Source of the DNA: Eubacteriales bacterium
Lineage (GTDB): Bacteria > Bacillota > Clostridia > Tissierellales > GPF-1
DNA length: 47,157 nt
Direction of reading: 5' to 3'
Assembly: GCA_030625815.1 (NCBI GenBank)
Contig: DAOUQF010000030.1
Coordinates: forward strand, 1 to 47,157
A model generated the notes under the pieces. That model saw only the letters and a program-made list of their open reading frames with translations, had not been told where the DNA came from and did not search any database. Positions 9,031 to 18,250 of the stretch are shown here, piece after piece. Position 1 is the first letter of the stretch, and each line of letters begins with the position of its first letter. A program made the translations under genes and the position numbers.

Positions 9031-10139
9031 TATTCCACCTCTTGTTCAGGCAAAGCTTCTTCCACATCCTCTGTGTCCGAAGGAGTTTCATTCTTTTTCG
9101 TTAGTTCGTCATATTGCGTTTCGCTTTTGATATCGATTTTCCAACCCGTTAGTTTTGCAGCCAATCGAGCATTTTGCCCCTCTTTTCCGATTGCCAAAGA
9201 AAGCTGATAATCGGGCACGACAACCAAAGCCGCCTTTTCTGCTTCATTCAAGGTGACGAAAACCACCTTTGAAGGGCTCAGGGCGTTGGCAATAAAAACT
9301 TGCTCTTCGTTAGACCATTCGATGATATCGATTTTTTCGCCGTTCAATTCTTCCACGATCGCCTTTACTCGACTTCCTTTTTCACCGACACAAGCGCCGA
9401 CGGGATCGACATTCGCCTCGATATTATAGACAGCCAATTTGGTTCTTGAACCGGCTTCTCGCGCCACGCCGAAGATCTCAACGATGCCTTCCTCAATTTC
9501 CGGCACTTCCAATTCAAACAATCGCTTGACAAGACCCGGATGAGTTCGAGACAAAATAATCTGAGGTCCCTTTGAGGTGCGTTTTACTTCGAGGATATAA
9601 CATTTGATGCGATCGCCTTGGTTGTACCCTTCCATCGGCATCTGTTCAGCGGGAAGCAAGACTCCCTCGGTTTTTCCAAGGTTGATCAAGACATTGTTTC
9701 GAGTGACGCGTTGTACAACGCCTGTGATCATTTCGTTTTCTCGGCTTGCGTATTCGTTGAAGATCCCGTCTCGCTCTGCTTCCCGAATGCGCTGCACCAC
9801 AACTTGCTTGGCATTTTGTGCGGCGATCCGGCCAAAGTCCTTCGGCGTAACCTCAAATCGAAGAAAATCGCCAAGGGCTAATTTGGGATCTTTGGCATAG
9901 GCGTCTTCCGCCGATACCTCCAATAGATTGTCATATACTTCTTCTACCACTTCTTTAAGCGCATAAACCTGCACCTGACCAGTTTCTGCATCAATGATCA
10001 CTTCTACATTTTGAGAAGAACCAAAGTTCTTTTTATAGGCCGAGATCAGAGCCGCTTCCAAGGCGTCCAAAAGGATCGCCTTAGATACGCCTTTTTCTTT
10101 TTCGATGTCGTCCAGAGCTTTGATGAACTCCGTGTTCAT
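9030..10139 (-). CDS. nusA: Transcription elongation/termination factor NusA
   Basis: Binds RNA polymerase and the nascent RNA to control pausing, termination and antitermination. The 369 residues show the N-terminal polymerase-binding domain (1-125), an S1 domain (about 130-200, with TGVVQRVTRNNVLINLGK), and two KH domains carrying DPVGACVGEKGSRVKAIVEE and LAIGKEGQNARLAAKLTGW. A short acidic C-terminal tail follows, as is usual in Bacillota, which lack the acidic repeats of E. coli NusA. The ATG at 10139 follows AAGGAGG. It lies between rimP and ylxR. Confidence 0.97.
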   Translation of the reverse strand: MNTEFIKALDDIEKEKGVSKAILLDALEAALISAYKKNFGSSQNVEVIIDAETGQVQVYALKEVVEEVYDNLLEVSAEDAYAKDPKLALGDFLRFEVTPKDFGRIAAQNAKQVVVQRIREAERDGIFNEYASRENEMITGVVQRVTRNNVLINLGKTEGVLLPAEQMPMEGYNQGDRIKCYILEVKRTSKGPQIILSRTHPGLVKRLFELEVPEIEEGIVEIFGVAREAGSRTKLAVYNIEANVDPVGACVGEKGSRVKAIVEELNGEKIDIIEWSNEEQVFIANALSPSKVVFVTLNEAEKAALVVVPDYQLSLAIGKEGQNARLAAKLTGWKIDIKSETQYDELTKKNETPSDTEDVEEALPEQEVE

Positions 10140-10158
10140 AAGATTTCCTCCTTAAGGT

Positions 10159-10620
10159 TTAGAATTCAATACGATAATGAATTTTAGCAATTAATTTTCG
10201 TTCAAAGGACTGTAATTCATCCTTTTCATTGCGCAATACAACAGCCTCCGCAGTAAAGGAGTCCAGCAGACCTGCGTGGATTTTCGAGCCGTCGATTTTC
10301 TTGTAAAAAGTGGCTTCCACGCCTTTGCCGAGCGCTCGTTCAAAGTCCCGATCTGTTTTAAAGGGACGATCCAAGCCGGGTGAAGACACTTCAAGAAAAT
10401 AGGCTTCTTCCAGATCGGTGATCGCATCCAATTCGCTATTGATTTTTCGGCTCATTCGCTGGCAATCATCAAGGGCGATATTCCCGTCTTGATCCAGAAG
10501 AATTTTAAGATACCATGATTCATATTCATTGATCCATTCTACATCGACCAATTCCATCTTTGGCTCCAAAAGTGGAGTTACCAACGCAATTACCTGTTTA
10601 ATTATGGTTTTTTTATCCAT
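10159..10620 (-). CDS. rimP: Ribosome maturation factor RimP
   Basis: Assembly factor for the 30S subunit head. The 153 residues contain the family segments VDVEWINEYESWYLKILLDQDG, DDCQRMSRKINSELDAITD and FLEVSSPGLDRPFKTDRDFE. The ATG at 10620 follows AAAGGAA. It is the first gene of the nusA/infB operon and lies 93 bases after polC, from which it is separated by a terminator hairpin. Confidence 0.95.
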   Translation of the reverse strand: MDKKTIIKQVIALVTPLLEPKMELVDVEWINEYESWYLKILLDQDGNIALDDCQRMSRKINSELDAITDLEEAYFLEVSSPGLDRPFKTDRDFERALGKGVEATFYKKIDGSKIHAGLLDSFTAEAVVLRNEKDELQSFERKLIAKIHYRIEF

Positions 10621-10640
10621 TATCCGTTCCTTTCTCTACA

Positions 10641-10671
10641 CAAAAAACAATGAGTGGGAAGTCCCACTCAT
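10641..10671 (-). terminator. Intrinsic terminator between polC and rimP
   Basis: A 9-base-pair perfect stem (ATGAGTGGG with CCCACTCAT, four-base loop) is followed on the minus strand by TG and six T residues. It should end the uppS-polC transcript; it would also attenuate any transcript started at the candidate promoter just upstream. Confidence 0.85.
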
Positions 10672-10688
10672 CAAGTCTATCTCTGTAA

Positions 10689-10717
10689 AACATACCATAC
10701 TTTCCAAAAAAAATCAA
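10689..10717 (-). promoter_or_regulatory. Candidate promoter for the rimP-nusA-infB operon
   Basis: On the minus strand TTGATT and TATGTT are separated by 17 bases, with a TGG extension before the -10. The -35 overlaps the polC stop codon. The predicted start is about 11 bases before the terminator hairpin, so transcripts would have to pass it. This is a moderate match only. Confidence 0.4.
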
Positions 10718-13700
10718 ATTGAGAAAAGAGACAACTGGTTTGATTCCGGAAGTCCATCGAGGCAACCGACAGTACGCAATCCTTCAACGGAGGTCTTGTT
10801 GACTTTGGCGCGTTGAACAAGGTCCTCAATCGAAAGAAAATCGCCATTCTCTCTTGCCGCGACTATACCTTTCGCGGCATTCTCTCCCATGCCCGGCAGG
10901 CATCTGAGGGGAGGAAGAATCTTTCCGTCAACAATCATGAATTTTGCATCATCCGAATGATACAAATCGGGTTTCATCAGTTGAATGTCTCTAGCGCACA
11001 TTTCAGAGGCAACCTCCAAGACGGTCAGCAGGTTTTTCTCCTTGGCGCTCTTGTCATTTCCCATGGCATCCAGCTCCTTGCGGCGCTGGGTAACGAAGGA
11101 TCTGCCCCGAAGAATGGTTTCCAGGTCAAAATCGGCGATTTTTGTCGTAAAGTATGTGGCGTAAAAGGCCGCCGGATAATAAACCTTATAATAAGCGATT
11201 CGAAAGGCCATCATGACATAGGCCACGGCATGCGCTTTTGGAAACATATATTTGATCTGCTTGCAAGACCAGATATACCAGTCCGGAATCTCCATTTCCT
11301 TCATATAGGCTTCGTCTTCCGGTGTGAGTCCTTTTCCCTTTCGCACTTTTTCCATAATCAGAAAGGCACGTTTCTTTTCCAGTCCATGTTGAATCAAGTA
11401 AATCATAATGTCATCACGGGTGGAGATTACGTGCTTCAGGGTCGTTGTGCCCTTTCTCACCAATTCCTGGGCATTGTTGAGCCAAACGTCCGTCCCGTGG
11501 GACAACCCACTGATTCGAGCCAACTCGGAAAAGGTGGTTGGCTGGGTATCAATCAGCATTTGGCGGACAAATTTGGTTCCGAATTCTGGAATCGCAAAGG
11601 AGCCTACGGGTGAATCAATATCTTCCGGCGTAATATTCAAGGCCTTTGTCGAGGTGAAAAGCGACATGGTCTTGGGTTCATCCAGGGGAATCGTCGAGGC
11701 ATTCGTGCCGGTGAAATCTTCCAGCATACGAATGATCAAGGGCGTATCATGTCCCAGAATATCCAGTTTCAGGATTCGACCGCTAATGGAATGATAGTCG
11801 AAATGGGTGGTTAAAACACCGGATTTCGCATCGTTGGCCGGATATTGAATGGGAGAAAAATCGTGAATGTCCTTATCCCTCGGGACGACCATGATTCCAC
11901 CGGGATGCTGTCCGGTGGTTCGCTTGATGCCTGTACATCCTTGGATCAGGCGCTCCGCTTCCGCGCGATTTAAGGGTTTTTCCCGTTCTTCGTAATACTT
12001 TCTTACAAATCCATAGGCGGTTTTGCTGGCGATGGTTCCGATGGTGCCCGCCTTGAAGACATTCTTTTCTCCAAAGAGTTCTCCGGTATATCGATGAGCG
12101 ATTCCCTGCACGGGTCCGCCGAAGTTCAAGTCGATATCGGGTTCCTTGTCCCCTTCAAATCCCAAGAACACCTCGAAAGGAATATCAAATCCATCCTTGA
12201 TCATGGGGGTGTTGCAGTGGGGACAGGATTTTTCCGGCATATCGGCCCCCGAGCCGTAGCTGCCGTCCATAACAAATTCGCTATGCTGGCAGGATGGGCA
12301 CACATAGTGCGGCGGCAAGGGATTCACCTCGGTGATTCCGCTCATGGTTGCGGCAAAGGAAGAACCGACGGAGCCTCGGGAACCGACCAGGTATCCCAAA
12401 TCATTTGATTTTTTCACCAATTTCTGTGCGCTGATATAGAGCACGGCATATCCGTTTCCAATGATGCTCTTCAACTCTCGCTCAAGGCGGCTCGCCACCA
12501 ATTCCGGCAAGGGATCGCCATAAATGGATTTTGCCTTTTCCTCGCACATGAATTGCAGTTCGTCGTCCGAGCCTTCGATTTTTGGCGGATAAGTGCCATC
12601 GGGAATCGGAAGGATCGATTCAAATCGTTGAAACAATCGATTGGGCGCGTGAATGACGACTTCTTCGGCGGTTTCTTTGGACAGATATGAAAACTCCTTT
12701 AACATTTCATCGGTGGTGCGCAGGTAGAGCGGTGCTTGCTGATCGGCATCTTCAAAGCCTTTCCCGGACATCAGGATTCGCCGGAATACTTCGTCTTCTT
12801 GATTCAAAAAGTGCACGTCCCCCGTTGCGATCACCGGAAGGTTCAGTTCTTTTCCCTTTTGAATAATTTCGCGATTGATGTCCATCAATTCCGATTCGGA
12901 TTTCACATTGCCGTTTCGGATCAAATGCGCATTGTTTCCCAGGGGTTGAATCTCCAGGTAATCGTAAAAATTCATGATCTCTTCTCGTTCTTCGTTCGAC
13001 CGATTCTGCAGGATGCCGAGGTATACCTCGCCCGCCTCGCAGGCGGAACCGATCAACAGATTTTCTCTGCTGGCGCGAAGCATGGATTTCAACAATCGCG
13101 GTTTGCGGTAATAGGTGTCGATATGAGAAGAGGAAACCAGTTTGTATAAATCCTTGATCCCCTTTTGATTTTGAGCGAAAACAATAACGTGATAGGGCCT
13201 TGCAGCCTTGTAGTTATAGGTAGCCTGAAAATGCTTTGCAGCCTCTTCCCAATGGGTGATTTCCTGCTTTTGCATTTCGTCCAGGCAGCGCAAGAAGATA
13301 TCCCCCGTAGCGCGGGCATCGTCGATTGCACGGTGATGGCTGCCCAGGGATACGCCCAGCTTTTTGCAGACCTTGTCCAATCGAAAGCTTTTCAGCTCCT
13401 GAAATAACGCCCTGGTCAATTCAAGGGTGTCGGCAACGGGATACTCAAAGGAGACGCCCTGCGCCTGATAAAGGCTGCGTAAAAAACCGCAGTCGAAACG
13501 GGCGTTGTGGGCAACCAAAACACTGCCCTTTAAAAAGGCGTGAAAGGCCTCAAACACGGTTTCGATTTTTGGCTGATCCTTTAGCATGTCGTCACGAATC
13601 CCTGTCAGTTCTGTGATCTTGGGATCCAAACTGCGATTGGGACAAATCAATTGGTGAAAGGAATCAACCACACGCTGGTTCTTGATTTTAACGGCGCCGA

Positions 13701-14982
13701 TTTCAATGATTTCATCCTGATAAGGAGAAAATCCCGTTGTCTCCAGGTCAAAGACAACATACTCGCCATCGAACTCCGCTTGACAGTCCGCTGATATTGG
13801 CAGAGACTCATCGTCGACCAGATAGCCCTCTACCCCGTATAAAATTTCAATATCGAGTTCCCTCGCCGTATTCATGGCTTCCGGGAACGCTTGGACAACC
13901 CCGTGATCGGTAATGGCGATTGCGGGATGTCCCCATCGAGCAGCTGTAGTGATTAAACTTTTCGCCGTGGCGGTGCCATCCATATCACTCATCGTCGTAT
14001 GTGCATGGAATTCAATTCTTTTTTGTGGTGCCGGATCTTCTCGCTTGGAAGTTTTCACTTCCTGAATCGCTTTTGCCATCACCAGATTTTCTTTATCAAA
14101 GCTATCGAATTGGAATTGTCCCATGATACGATAGGCATTGCCTTCTATGATCATGGATTTCACGCGAGGCGAATCGGAGGCTTTAATAAAAAACTTAATC
14201 GTAATGGAATTTGTTTGATCGGTCATATAGAACTTGTGCAATACTTTATCTCGAATCTCGCGCGTATCGTACGAGAATATTTTTCCTTCAAAAACAACGG
14301 TTTCTCCCAAGGTATGAAGATCATTGATGGAGAAGACTTCATTGCCCATTCGCTTGCCGATGACAAAGTCTGTATTGGCTGGCGAGATGCGCTTGGGTTT
14401 TTCACTTTTTTTTGCTTCCATCAAGTTTTTTTTGATTTCAGCGCGAATTTCTTCTTCTTTTTTTTGTTTTGCCGCTTCAAAATCGACACTGGGGGTTTCA
14501 GACTCAATCGCTTTGAGTCGAATCTCAAAGTCGAGATTGTATTTCCGCTTCAAATAATTCTCCAACACTTCACAGATTCGTCGCTGAATCAAGATCTCCA
14601 TCAATTGAGAAGAAGCCAAATGAATCTCCATGGTGGAATCGACTTGATGCCATTGAATTTTTTCGATTTCCCCTCGACAGGAAGGGACTTCACGGATCAT
14701 CTTGCCTTCCAACGTTGATTGTTCAAATGCAAGGATTTTTTCGGCATTCGAAAAACTGGATTCGAATCGAAGCCGAAGATCTTGAAATTCCGGCATGACT
14801 TTTCGGAACATGATGTGTATTTCTTCAAGCTTCTCTTGTGGAATCAAGTCCATGCTAGTCAGAAAAATTTGCATGGCCTGTTTTTCTTGGTGGATCAAGA
14901 TTTGCGTCACTTGAATTTGATCGCCATATTGGGCGATCACAGGATGTTCATCGGGTTGAAAAAAAGTAGTTAATGTTTTCAT
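10714..14982 (-). CDS. polC: DNA polymerase III alpha subunit, Gram-positive type PolC
   Basis: Replicative DNA polymerase with built-in proofreading. The 1,422 residues contain an N-terminal domain, an OB-fold (about 225-310), a PHP domain starting at HAHTTMSDMDG (326-336) and split by a DnaQ-type exonuclease (VVFDLETTG, with Asp412 and Glu414; about 405-570), then the polymerase core with PDIDLNF (948-954, Asp949 and Asp951). A zinc-binding pair of CxxC motifs at 895/898 and 920/923 lies just before the catalytic motif, as is typical of PolC. Thumb, duplex-binding and Helix-hairpin-helix parts follow. The ATG at 14982 follows TAGGAGTGAG. It is the last gene after uppS-cdsA-dxr-rseP-ispG; an ispG terminator upstream suggests reduced expression by read-through. 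Confidence 0.98.
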   Translation of the reverse strand: MKTLTTFFQPDEHPVIAQYGDQIQVTQILIHQEKQAMQIFLTSMDLIPQEKLEEIHIMFRKVMPEFQDLRLRFESSFSNAEKILAFEQSTLEGKMIREVPSCRGEIEKIQWHQVDSTMEIHLASSQLMEILIQRRICEVLENYLKRKYNLDFEIRLKAIESETPSVDFEAAKQKKEEEIRAEIKKNLMEAKKSEKPKRISPANTDFVIGKRMGNEVFSINDLHTLGETVVFEGKIFSYDTREIRDKVLHKFYMTDQTNSITIKFFIKASDSPRVKSMIIEGNAYRIMGQFQFDSFDKENLVMAKAIQEVKTSKREDPAPQKRIEFHAHTTMSDMDGTATAKSLITTAARWGHPAIAITDHGVVQAFPEAMNTARELDIEILYGVEGYLVDDESLPISADCQAEFDGEYVVFDLETTGFSPYQDEIIEIGAVKIKNQRVVDSFHQLICPNRSLDPKITELTGIRDDMLKDQPKIETVFEAFHAFLKGSVLVAHNARFDCGFLRSLYQAQGVSFEYPVADTLELTRALFQELKSFRLDKVCKKLGVSLGSHHRAIDDARATGDIFLRCLDEMQKQEITHWEEAAKHFQATYNYKAARPYHVIVFAQNQKGIKDLYKLVSSSHIDTYYRKPRLLKSMLRASRENLLIGSACEAGEVYLGILQNRSNEEREEIMNFYDYLEIQPLGNNAHLIRNGNVKSESELMDINREIIQKGKELNLPVIATGDVHFLNQEDEVFRRILMSGKGFEDADQQAPLYLRTTDEMLKEFSYLSKETAEEVVIHAPNRLFQRFESILPIPDGTYPPKIEGSDDELQFMCEEKAKSIYGDPLPELVASRLERELKSIIGNGYAVLYISAQKLVKKSNDLGYLVGSRGSVGSSFAATMSGITEVNPLPPHYVCPSCQHSEFVMDGSYGSGADMPEKSCPHCNTPMIKDGFDIPFEVFLGFEGDKEPDIDLNFGGPVQGIAHRYTGELFGEKNVFKAGTIGTIASKTAYGFVRKYYEEREKPLNRAEAERLIQGCTGIKRTTGQHPGGIMVVPRDKDIHDFSPIQYPANDAKSGVLTTHFDYHSISGRILKLDILGHDTPLIIRMLEDFTGTNASTIPLDEPKTMSLFTSTKALNITPEDIDSPVGSFAIPEFGTKFVRQMLIDTQPTTFSELARISGLSHGTDVWLNNAQELVRKGTTTLKHVISTRDDIMIYLIQHGLEKKRAFLIMEKVRKGKGLTPEDEAYMKEMEIPDWYIWSCKQIKYMFPKAHAVAYVMMAFRIAYYKVYYPAAFYATYFTTKIADFDLETILRGRSFVTQRRKELDAMGNDKSAKEKNLLTVLEVASEMCARDIQLMKPDLYHSDDAKFMIVDGKILPPLRCLPGMGENAAKGIVAARENGDFLSIEDLVQRAKVNKTSVEGLRTVGCLDGLPESNQLSLFSI

Positions 14983-14994
14983 GACTCACTCCTA

Positions 14995-15025
14995 TAAAAA
15001 GAAAGAATAGGATTCCTATTCTTTC
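14995..15025 (-). terminator. ispG terminator overlapping its stop codon
   Basis: An 11-base-pair perfect stem (15001-15011 with 15015-15025, three-base loop) includes the last ispG codons and the stop. It is followed on the minus strand by a run broken by few non-T bases (TTCTTTTTA). Transcription into polC would be read-through. Confidence 0.7.
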
Positions 15026-16071
15026 CGTTCTGCTGATTCGACTAAATCGACCAAGGCGTCGATCAGTTGATTCTCTGGTACGGTTTTGACAATGGTGCCG
15101 GACTGGAAGAGCACGCCTCGGCCTTTTCCCCCGGCAATCCCGAAATCTGCGTTTCGCGCTTCTCCGGGTCCATTGACTTCACAACCCATGATCGCAATGA
15201 CATAAGGCGTTTGGATATGCGTCAGACGATCCTTCGCCTCTTTGGCCAAGGCTTCCAAGTTCACTTGAGTTCTTCCGCAAGTGGGACAAGAAATCCATTC
15301 GATTCCCTGCCGACGCAGATTCAAGGCCGTTAGCAAGGATAATCCGACTTCAACCTCTTGAACAGGATCCCCGGTCAGGGAAACCCGAATCGTATCGCCA
15401 ATTCCTTCCGCCAACAAGATCCCAAGTCCAGCGGAAGATTTTACAATCCCGGGAATTCCAAATCCCGCTTCTGTGACGCCGAGATGCAAGGGATAATCCG
15501 TTGCAGCCGACAATTGACGATTGGTTTCGACAAACAGGGGCACTGAGGAGGCTTTCGCCGAGAGTACGATGGAAGAAAATCCAAAGGATTCCAATAGATT
15601 TACCTGATCCAACACACTCGTGACGAGATGTTGGGATTGGATGCCAACGCCAGCGGTCACGAAGCGTTTTTCCAGAGAACCGGCATTCACCCCTACGCGA
15701 ATGGCGGCATGATGAAATTTTGCTTTTTCAACAATTTCCCGTACCTTCCAAGAGGCGCCGATATTGCCTGGATTGATGCGAATCGCATCGACCCCGGCCT
15801 CCAAAGAAGCCACGGCAAGCTGATAATCGAAATGAATGTCGGCAACCAAGGGAATGGGACAAGCCTTGACGATCTGCGGCAAAACCTCCGCCGCGCGTTG
15901 ATCGGGCACGGCGACACGGATAATCTCACATCCGGCTTTATGCAGTTCGTGGATTTGATCCAAGGTCGCTTGTACATCTCTTGTATCCGTATTGGTCATG
16001 GATTGAACGGTAATCGGTGCATCCCCGCCGATAAACTGGGAACCGATTTGTATTTTTCTCGTTTTTTTCAT
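15016..16071 (-). CDS. ispG: 4-hydroxy-3-methylbut-2-en-1-yl diphosphate synthase
   Basis: Iron-sulfur enzyme for the penultimate step of the MEP isoprenoid pathway (MEcPP to HMBPP). The 351 residues show the TIM-barrel part with VQSMTNTDTRDVQAT and RINPGNIG, and the C-terminal [4Fe-4S] site: CPTCGRTQ provides two cysteines and MGCEVNGPGEA the third. The ATG at 16071 follows GAGGCC and starts one base after the rseP stop, so the pair is probably co-translated. dxr, an earlier enzyme of the same pathway, lies two genes upstream. Confidence 0.97.
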   Translation of the reverse strand: MKKTRKIQIGSQFIGGDAPITVQSMTNTDTRDVQATLDQIHELHKAGCEIIRVAVPDQRAAEVLPQIVKACPIPLVADIHFDYQLAVASLEAGVDAIRINPGNIGASWKVREIVEKAKFHHAAIRVGVNAGSLEKRFVTAGVGIQSQHLVTSVLDQVNLLESFGFSSIVLSAKASSVPLFVETNRQLSAATDYPLHLGVTEAGFGIPGIVKSSAGLGILLAEGIGDTIRVSLTGDPVQEVEVGLSLLTALNLRRQGIEWISCPTCGRTQVNLEALAKEAKDRLTHIQTPYVIAIMGCEVNGPGEARNADFGIAGGKGRGVLFQSGTIVKTVPENQLIDALVDLVESAERKE

Positions 16072-16072
16072 T

Positions 16073-17080
16073 TTAAGGCCTCAACAATCTTAGTAAGTCC
16101 TGATAGGTAATCAGGATCAATAAACCCAGCATCAAAGCGAATCCAACAAAGTGAATCCAGCCCTCTTTCTCAGGCGGGATTGGTTTTCTTCGAATCGCTT
16201 CGACCAAAACAAAGAGAATTCTGCCGCCATCAAGGGCTGGGATTGGAAGCAGATTCACGAATCCAAGGTTGATGCTGATCAAGCCGGCAAGATTGAGCAG
16301 TGCAAGCCATCCGTATTGAGAGGCTTCCCCAATCATGGTTACAATGCCGATGGGTCCTGCAACGGCATCTGCCCCGACTTTGCCTTGAATTAATTCGCGG
16401 AAAAATCCAACCAATAGACCCATGCCCTGCCAAAAATACAGCCAGCTGCTTCTGAGGGAAAACCAGAAATTGAATCCGCGTTTTGGAATAATGCCTAAAT
16501 ATCCATGACCATTTTCACCCTCGCCCATTTGGAGGGAAAAGGAAGTCTCCGACCCGTTGCGAAGCAGGGTGACGGAAACAGGTTGCTTGGCTGTTGTTTC
16601 TTTGATCGCGTTCGACAAGTGATCCCATGTCTCTATGGCGACGCCTTGAAATTCGATTATCCTGTCTCCCGATTGAAAGCCATGGACCTCTGCCGCACTC
16701 TCCGGAATAATCTGATCAATCTCCGTGGTCGCTTCTCCCAAAATGCTGAACAACAGAAAGAAAACGACCCAAGCGAGGAGAAAATTCATAAAGGCTCCAG
16801 CAAACAGGATCAAGAACTTTTTCCACGGAGGCTGATGGCTGAAGCCGGTCGGAGACTCTGTTTCTTTATCTTCCCCTTCCAATCGCACATAGCCGCCAAT
16901 GGGGATCAATCGAAGGGAATACCGGGTTCCTTTTTTCTCGAACGAACGGATCAAAGGACCCATACCAATGGCGAATTCGTATACATGGGTCCCGCTTTTT
17001 TTTGCTACTATATAGTGGCCAAATTCATGGACTAAGATTAATAGAAAAAAAATGACAATAGCCTGTATAATCGCACTCAT
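16073..17080 (-). CDS. rseP: Site-2 intramembrane zinc metalloprotease RseP/RasP
   Basis: Cleaves transmembrane segments of anti-sigma factors and leftover signal peptides. The first membrane helix carries LVHEFGHYIVAKKSG, with the HExxH motif at His18-His22. A PDZ domain follows (about 115-195, with HGFQSGDRIIEFQGVAIETW). The C-terminal membrane part has LLPIPALDGGRILF, the LDG motif that supplies the third zinc ligand. Length is 335 residues, and hydrophobic segments predict four membrane spans. The ATG at 17080 has GAGGATA before it. It lies between dxr and ispG, as in many Bacillota. Its anti-sigma target is not visible here. Confidence 0.95.
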   Translation of the reverse strand: MSAIIQAIVIFFLLILVHEFGHYIVAKKSGTHVYEFAIGMGPLIRSFEKKGTRYSLRLIPIGGYVRLEGEDKETESPTGFSHQPPWKKFLILFAGAFMNFLLAWVVFFLLFSILGEATTEIDQIIPESAAEVHGFQSGDRIIEFQGVAIETWDHLSNAIKETTAKQPVSVTLLRNGSETSFSLQMGEGENGHGYLGIIPKRGFNFWFSLRSSWLYFWQGMGLLVGFFRELIQGKVGADAVAGPIGIVTMIGEASQYGWLALLNLAGLISINLGFVNLLPIPALDGGRILFVLVEAIRRKPIPPEKEGWIHFVGFALMLGLLILITYQDLLRLLRP

Positions 17081-17083
17081 AAT

Positions 17084-18235
17084 TTATCCTCTTTCTATAA
17101 TTTGTTTTGCTATTTTTCTTGCCCACTGATCAGCCGCAAGAATTTCATTTAAATCCATTTCATTCAGTGTTTGATGCTGATCCATCACCTCTCGGATAAT
17201 CTGAGGAATCTCGGTAAACCGAATCTCTTCCTGAAGGAAAGAGCGGACAGCCATTTCGTTTGCGGCATTGAGCACCGTTGGGAAGGTTCCCCCTTTTTCG
17301 ATCGCTTGAAGGCAAAGGTCAAAGCATGGAAAAGCTTTGTGATCCAATTCTTCAAAGGTTAGAGCGGAATGCTCCAAAAGGTTTAGCCGAGGCCAAGGCG
17401 ACTGAAGCCGCTTCGGTAGAGAAAGCGCGAACTGTATGGGAAGACGCATATCGGAGGGTCCCAATTGTGCCAGAATATTTCCATCGCGATACTCCACCAT
17501 AGAATGAACGATCGATTGCGGATGAACCAGAACGGAGATCTGTTTGATGGGAATAGCAAAAAGCCAAAATGCCTCAATGACTTCCAGTCCCTTATTCATC
17601 AAGGTCGCGGAATCAATGGTGATTTTTTTTCCCATGGACCAGTTCGGGTGTTTCAATGCTTCCTGAAGGGTGACATTGGTTAACTCCTCCGCCGATTTTC
17701 CGCGGAAAGGTCCCCCTGATGCCGTGAGAATCAATCGTTCCACCTCTTGATGACGTCCGGAAGCAAGGGCCTGATAAATAGCTGAATGCTCACTGTCAAT
17801 CGGAATGATATCCACCCCGTATTTTTTTGCCTCGCTCATGACAAGCTTTCCCGCCGTAACGAGGGTTTCCTTATTCGCAAGGGCGATCGTTTTGCCTGCG
17901 CGTATGGCAGCCAAGGTTGGTTGTAATCCAATCATTCCCACGACCGAAGTGACAACAAGATCCACCTCAGGCAGGGAAGCCATTTCACAAAGCCCGTCAT
18001 TGCCAACTAAAATTTGCAGTGTTGGATCGTCAACGCGCAGGCTTACCTCCTTCGCAAGGGCAGCTGAGCCAATGGTGACAACCTTTGGCTGAAAAATTTT
18101 AATTTGCTCAAGGAGACGATCGATCTGTTGATTGGCAGAGAGCGCAATCACTTCAAATTCCTCTGGAAAAGCTCGAATAACTTCCAGAGTTTGACTGCCG
18201 ACCGATCCTGTTGAGCCGAGAACTGCTATTTTCAT
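17084..18235 (-). CDS. dxr: 1-deoxy-D-xylulose 5-phosphate reductoisomerase
   Basis: NADPH-dependent enzyme that makes MEP, the first committed step of the MEP pathway. The 383 residues begin with the dinucleotide motif LGSTGSVGSQTLEVI, then ALANKETLVTAG, the metal and substrate loop IPIDSEHSAIYQAL, TASGGPFRG, and NWSMGKKITIDSATLMNKG. The ATG at 18235 follows AGGTGG. It shares a run with uppS and cdsA upstream and rseP and ispG downstream, so polyprenol supply and phospholipid synthesis are co-expressed. Confidence 0.97.
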   Translation of the reverse strand: MKIAVLGSTGSVGSQTLEVIRAFPEEFEVIALSANQQIDRLLEQIKIFQPKVVTIGSAALAKEVSLRVDDPTLQILVGNDGLCEMASLPEVDLVVTSVVGMIGLQPTLAAIRAGKTIALANKETLVTAGKLVMSEAKKYGVDIIPIDSEHSAIYQALASGRHQEVERLILTASGGPFRGKSAEELTNVTLQEALKHPNWSMGKKITIDSATLMNKGLEVIEAFWLFAIPIKQISVLVHPQSIVHSMVEYRDGNILAQLGPSDMRLPIQFALSLPKRLQSPWPRLNLLEHSALTFEELDHKAFPCFDLCLQAIEKGGTFPTVLNAANEMAVRSFLQEEIRFTEIPQIIREVMDQHQTLNEMDLNEILAADQWARKIAKQIIERG

Positions 18236-18250
18236 GTAGTACCACCTATT

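Noticed and set aside
10813-11613. 266-codon open frame on the plus strand
   Set aside because: It lies entirely inside polC in antisense, has no ribosome site and no family resemblance; an effect of polC codon bias.
13999-14718. 239-codon plus-strand open frame
   Set aside because: Antisense of the polC N-terminal region, low-complexity Phe-rich translation; shadow of the real gene.
16505-17035. 176-codon plus-strand open frame
   Set aside because: Antisense of rseP; the real gene has intact HExxH and LDG motifs on the other strand.
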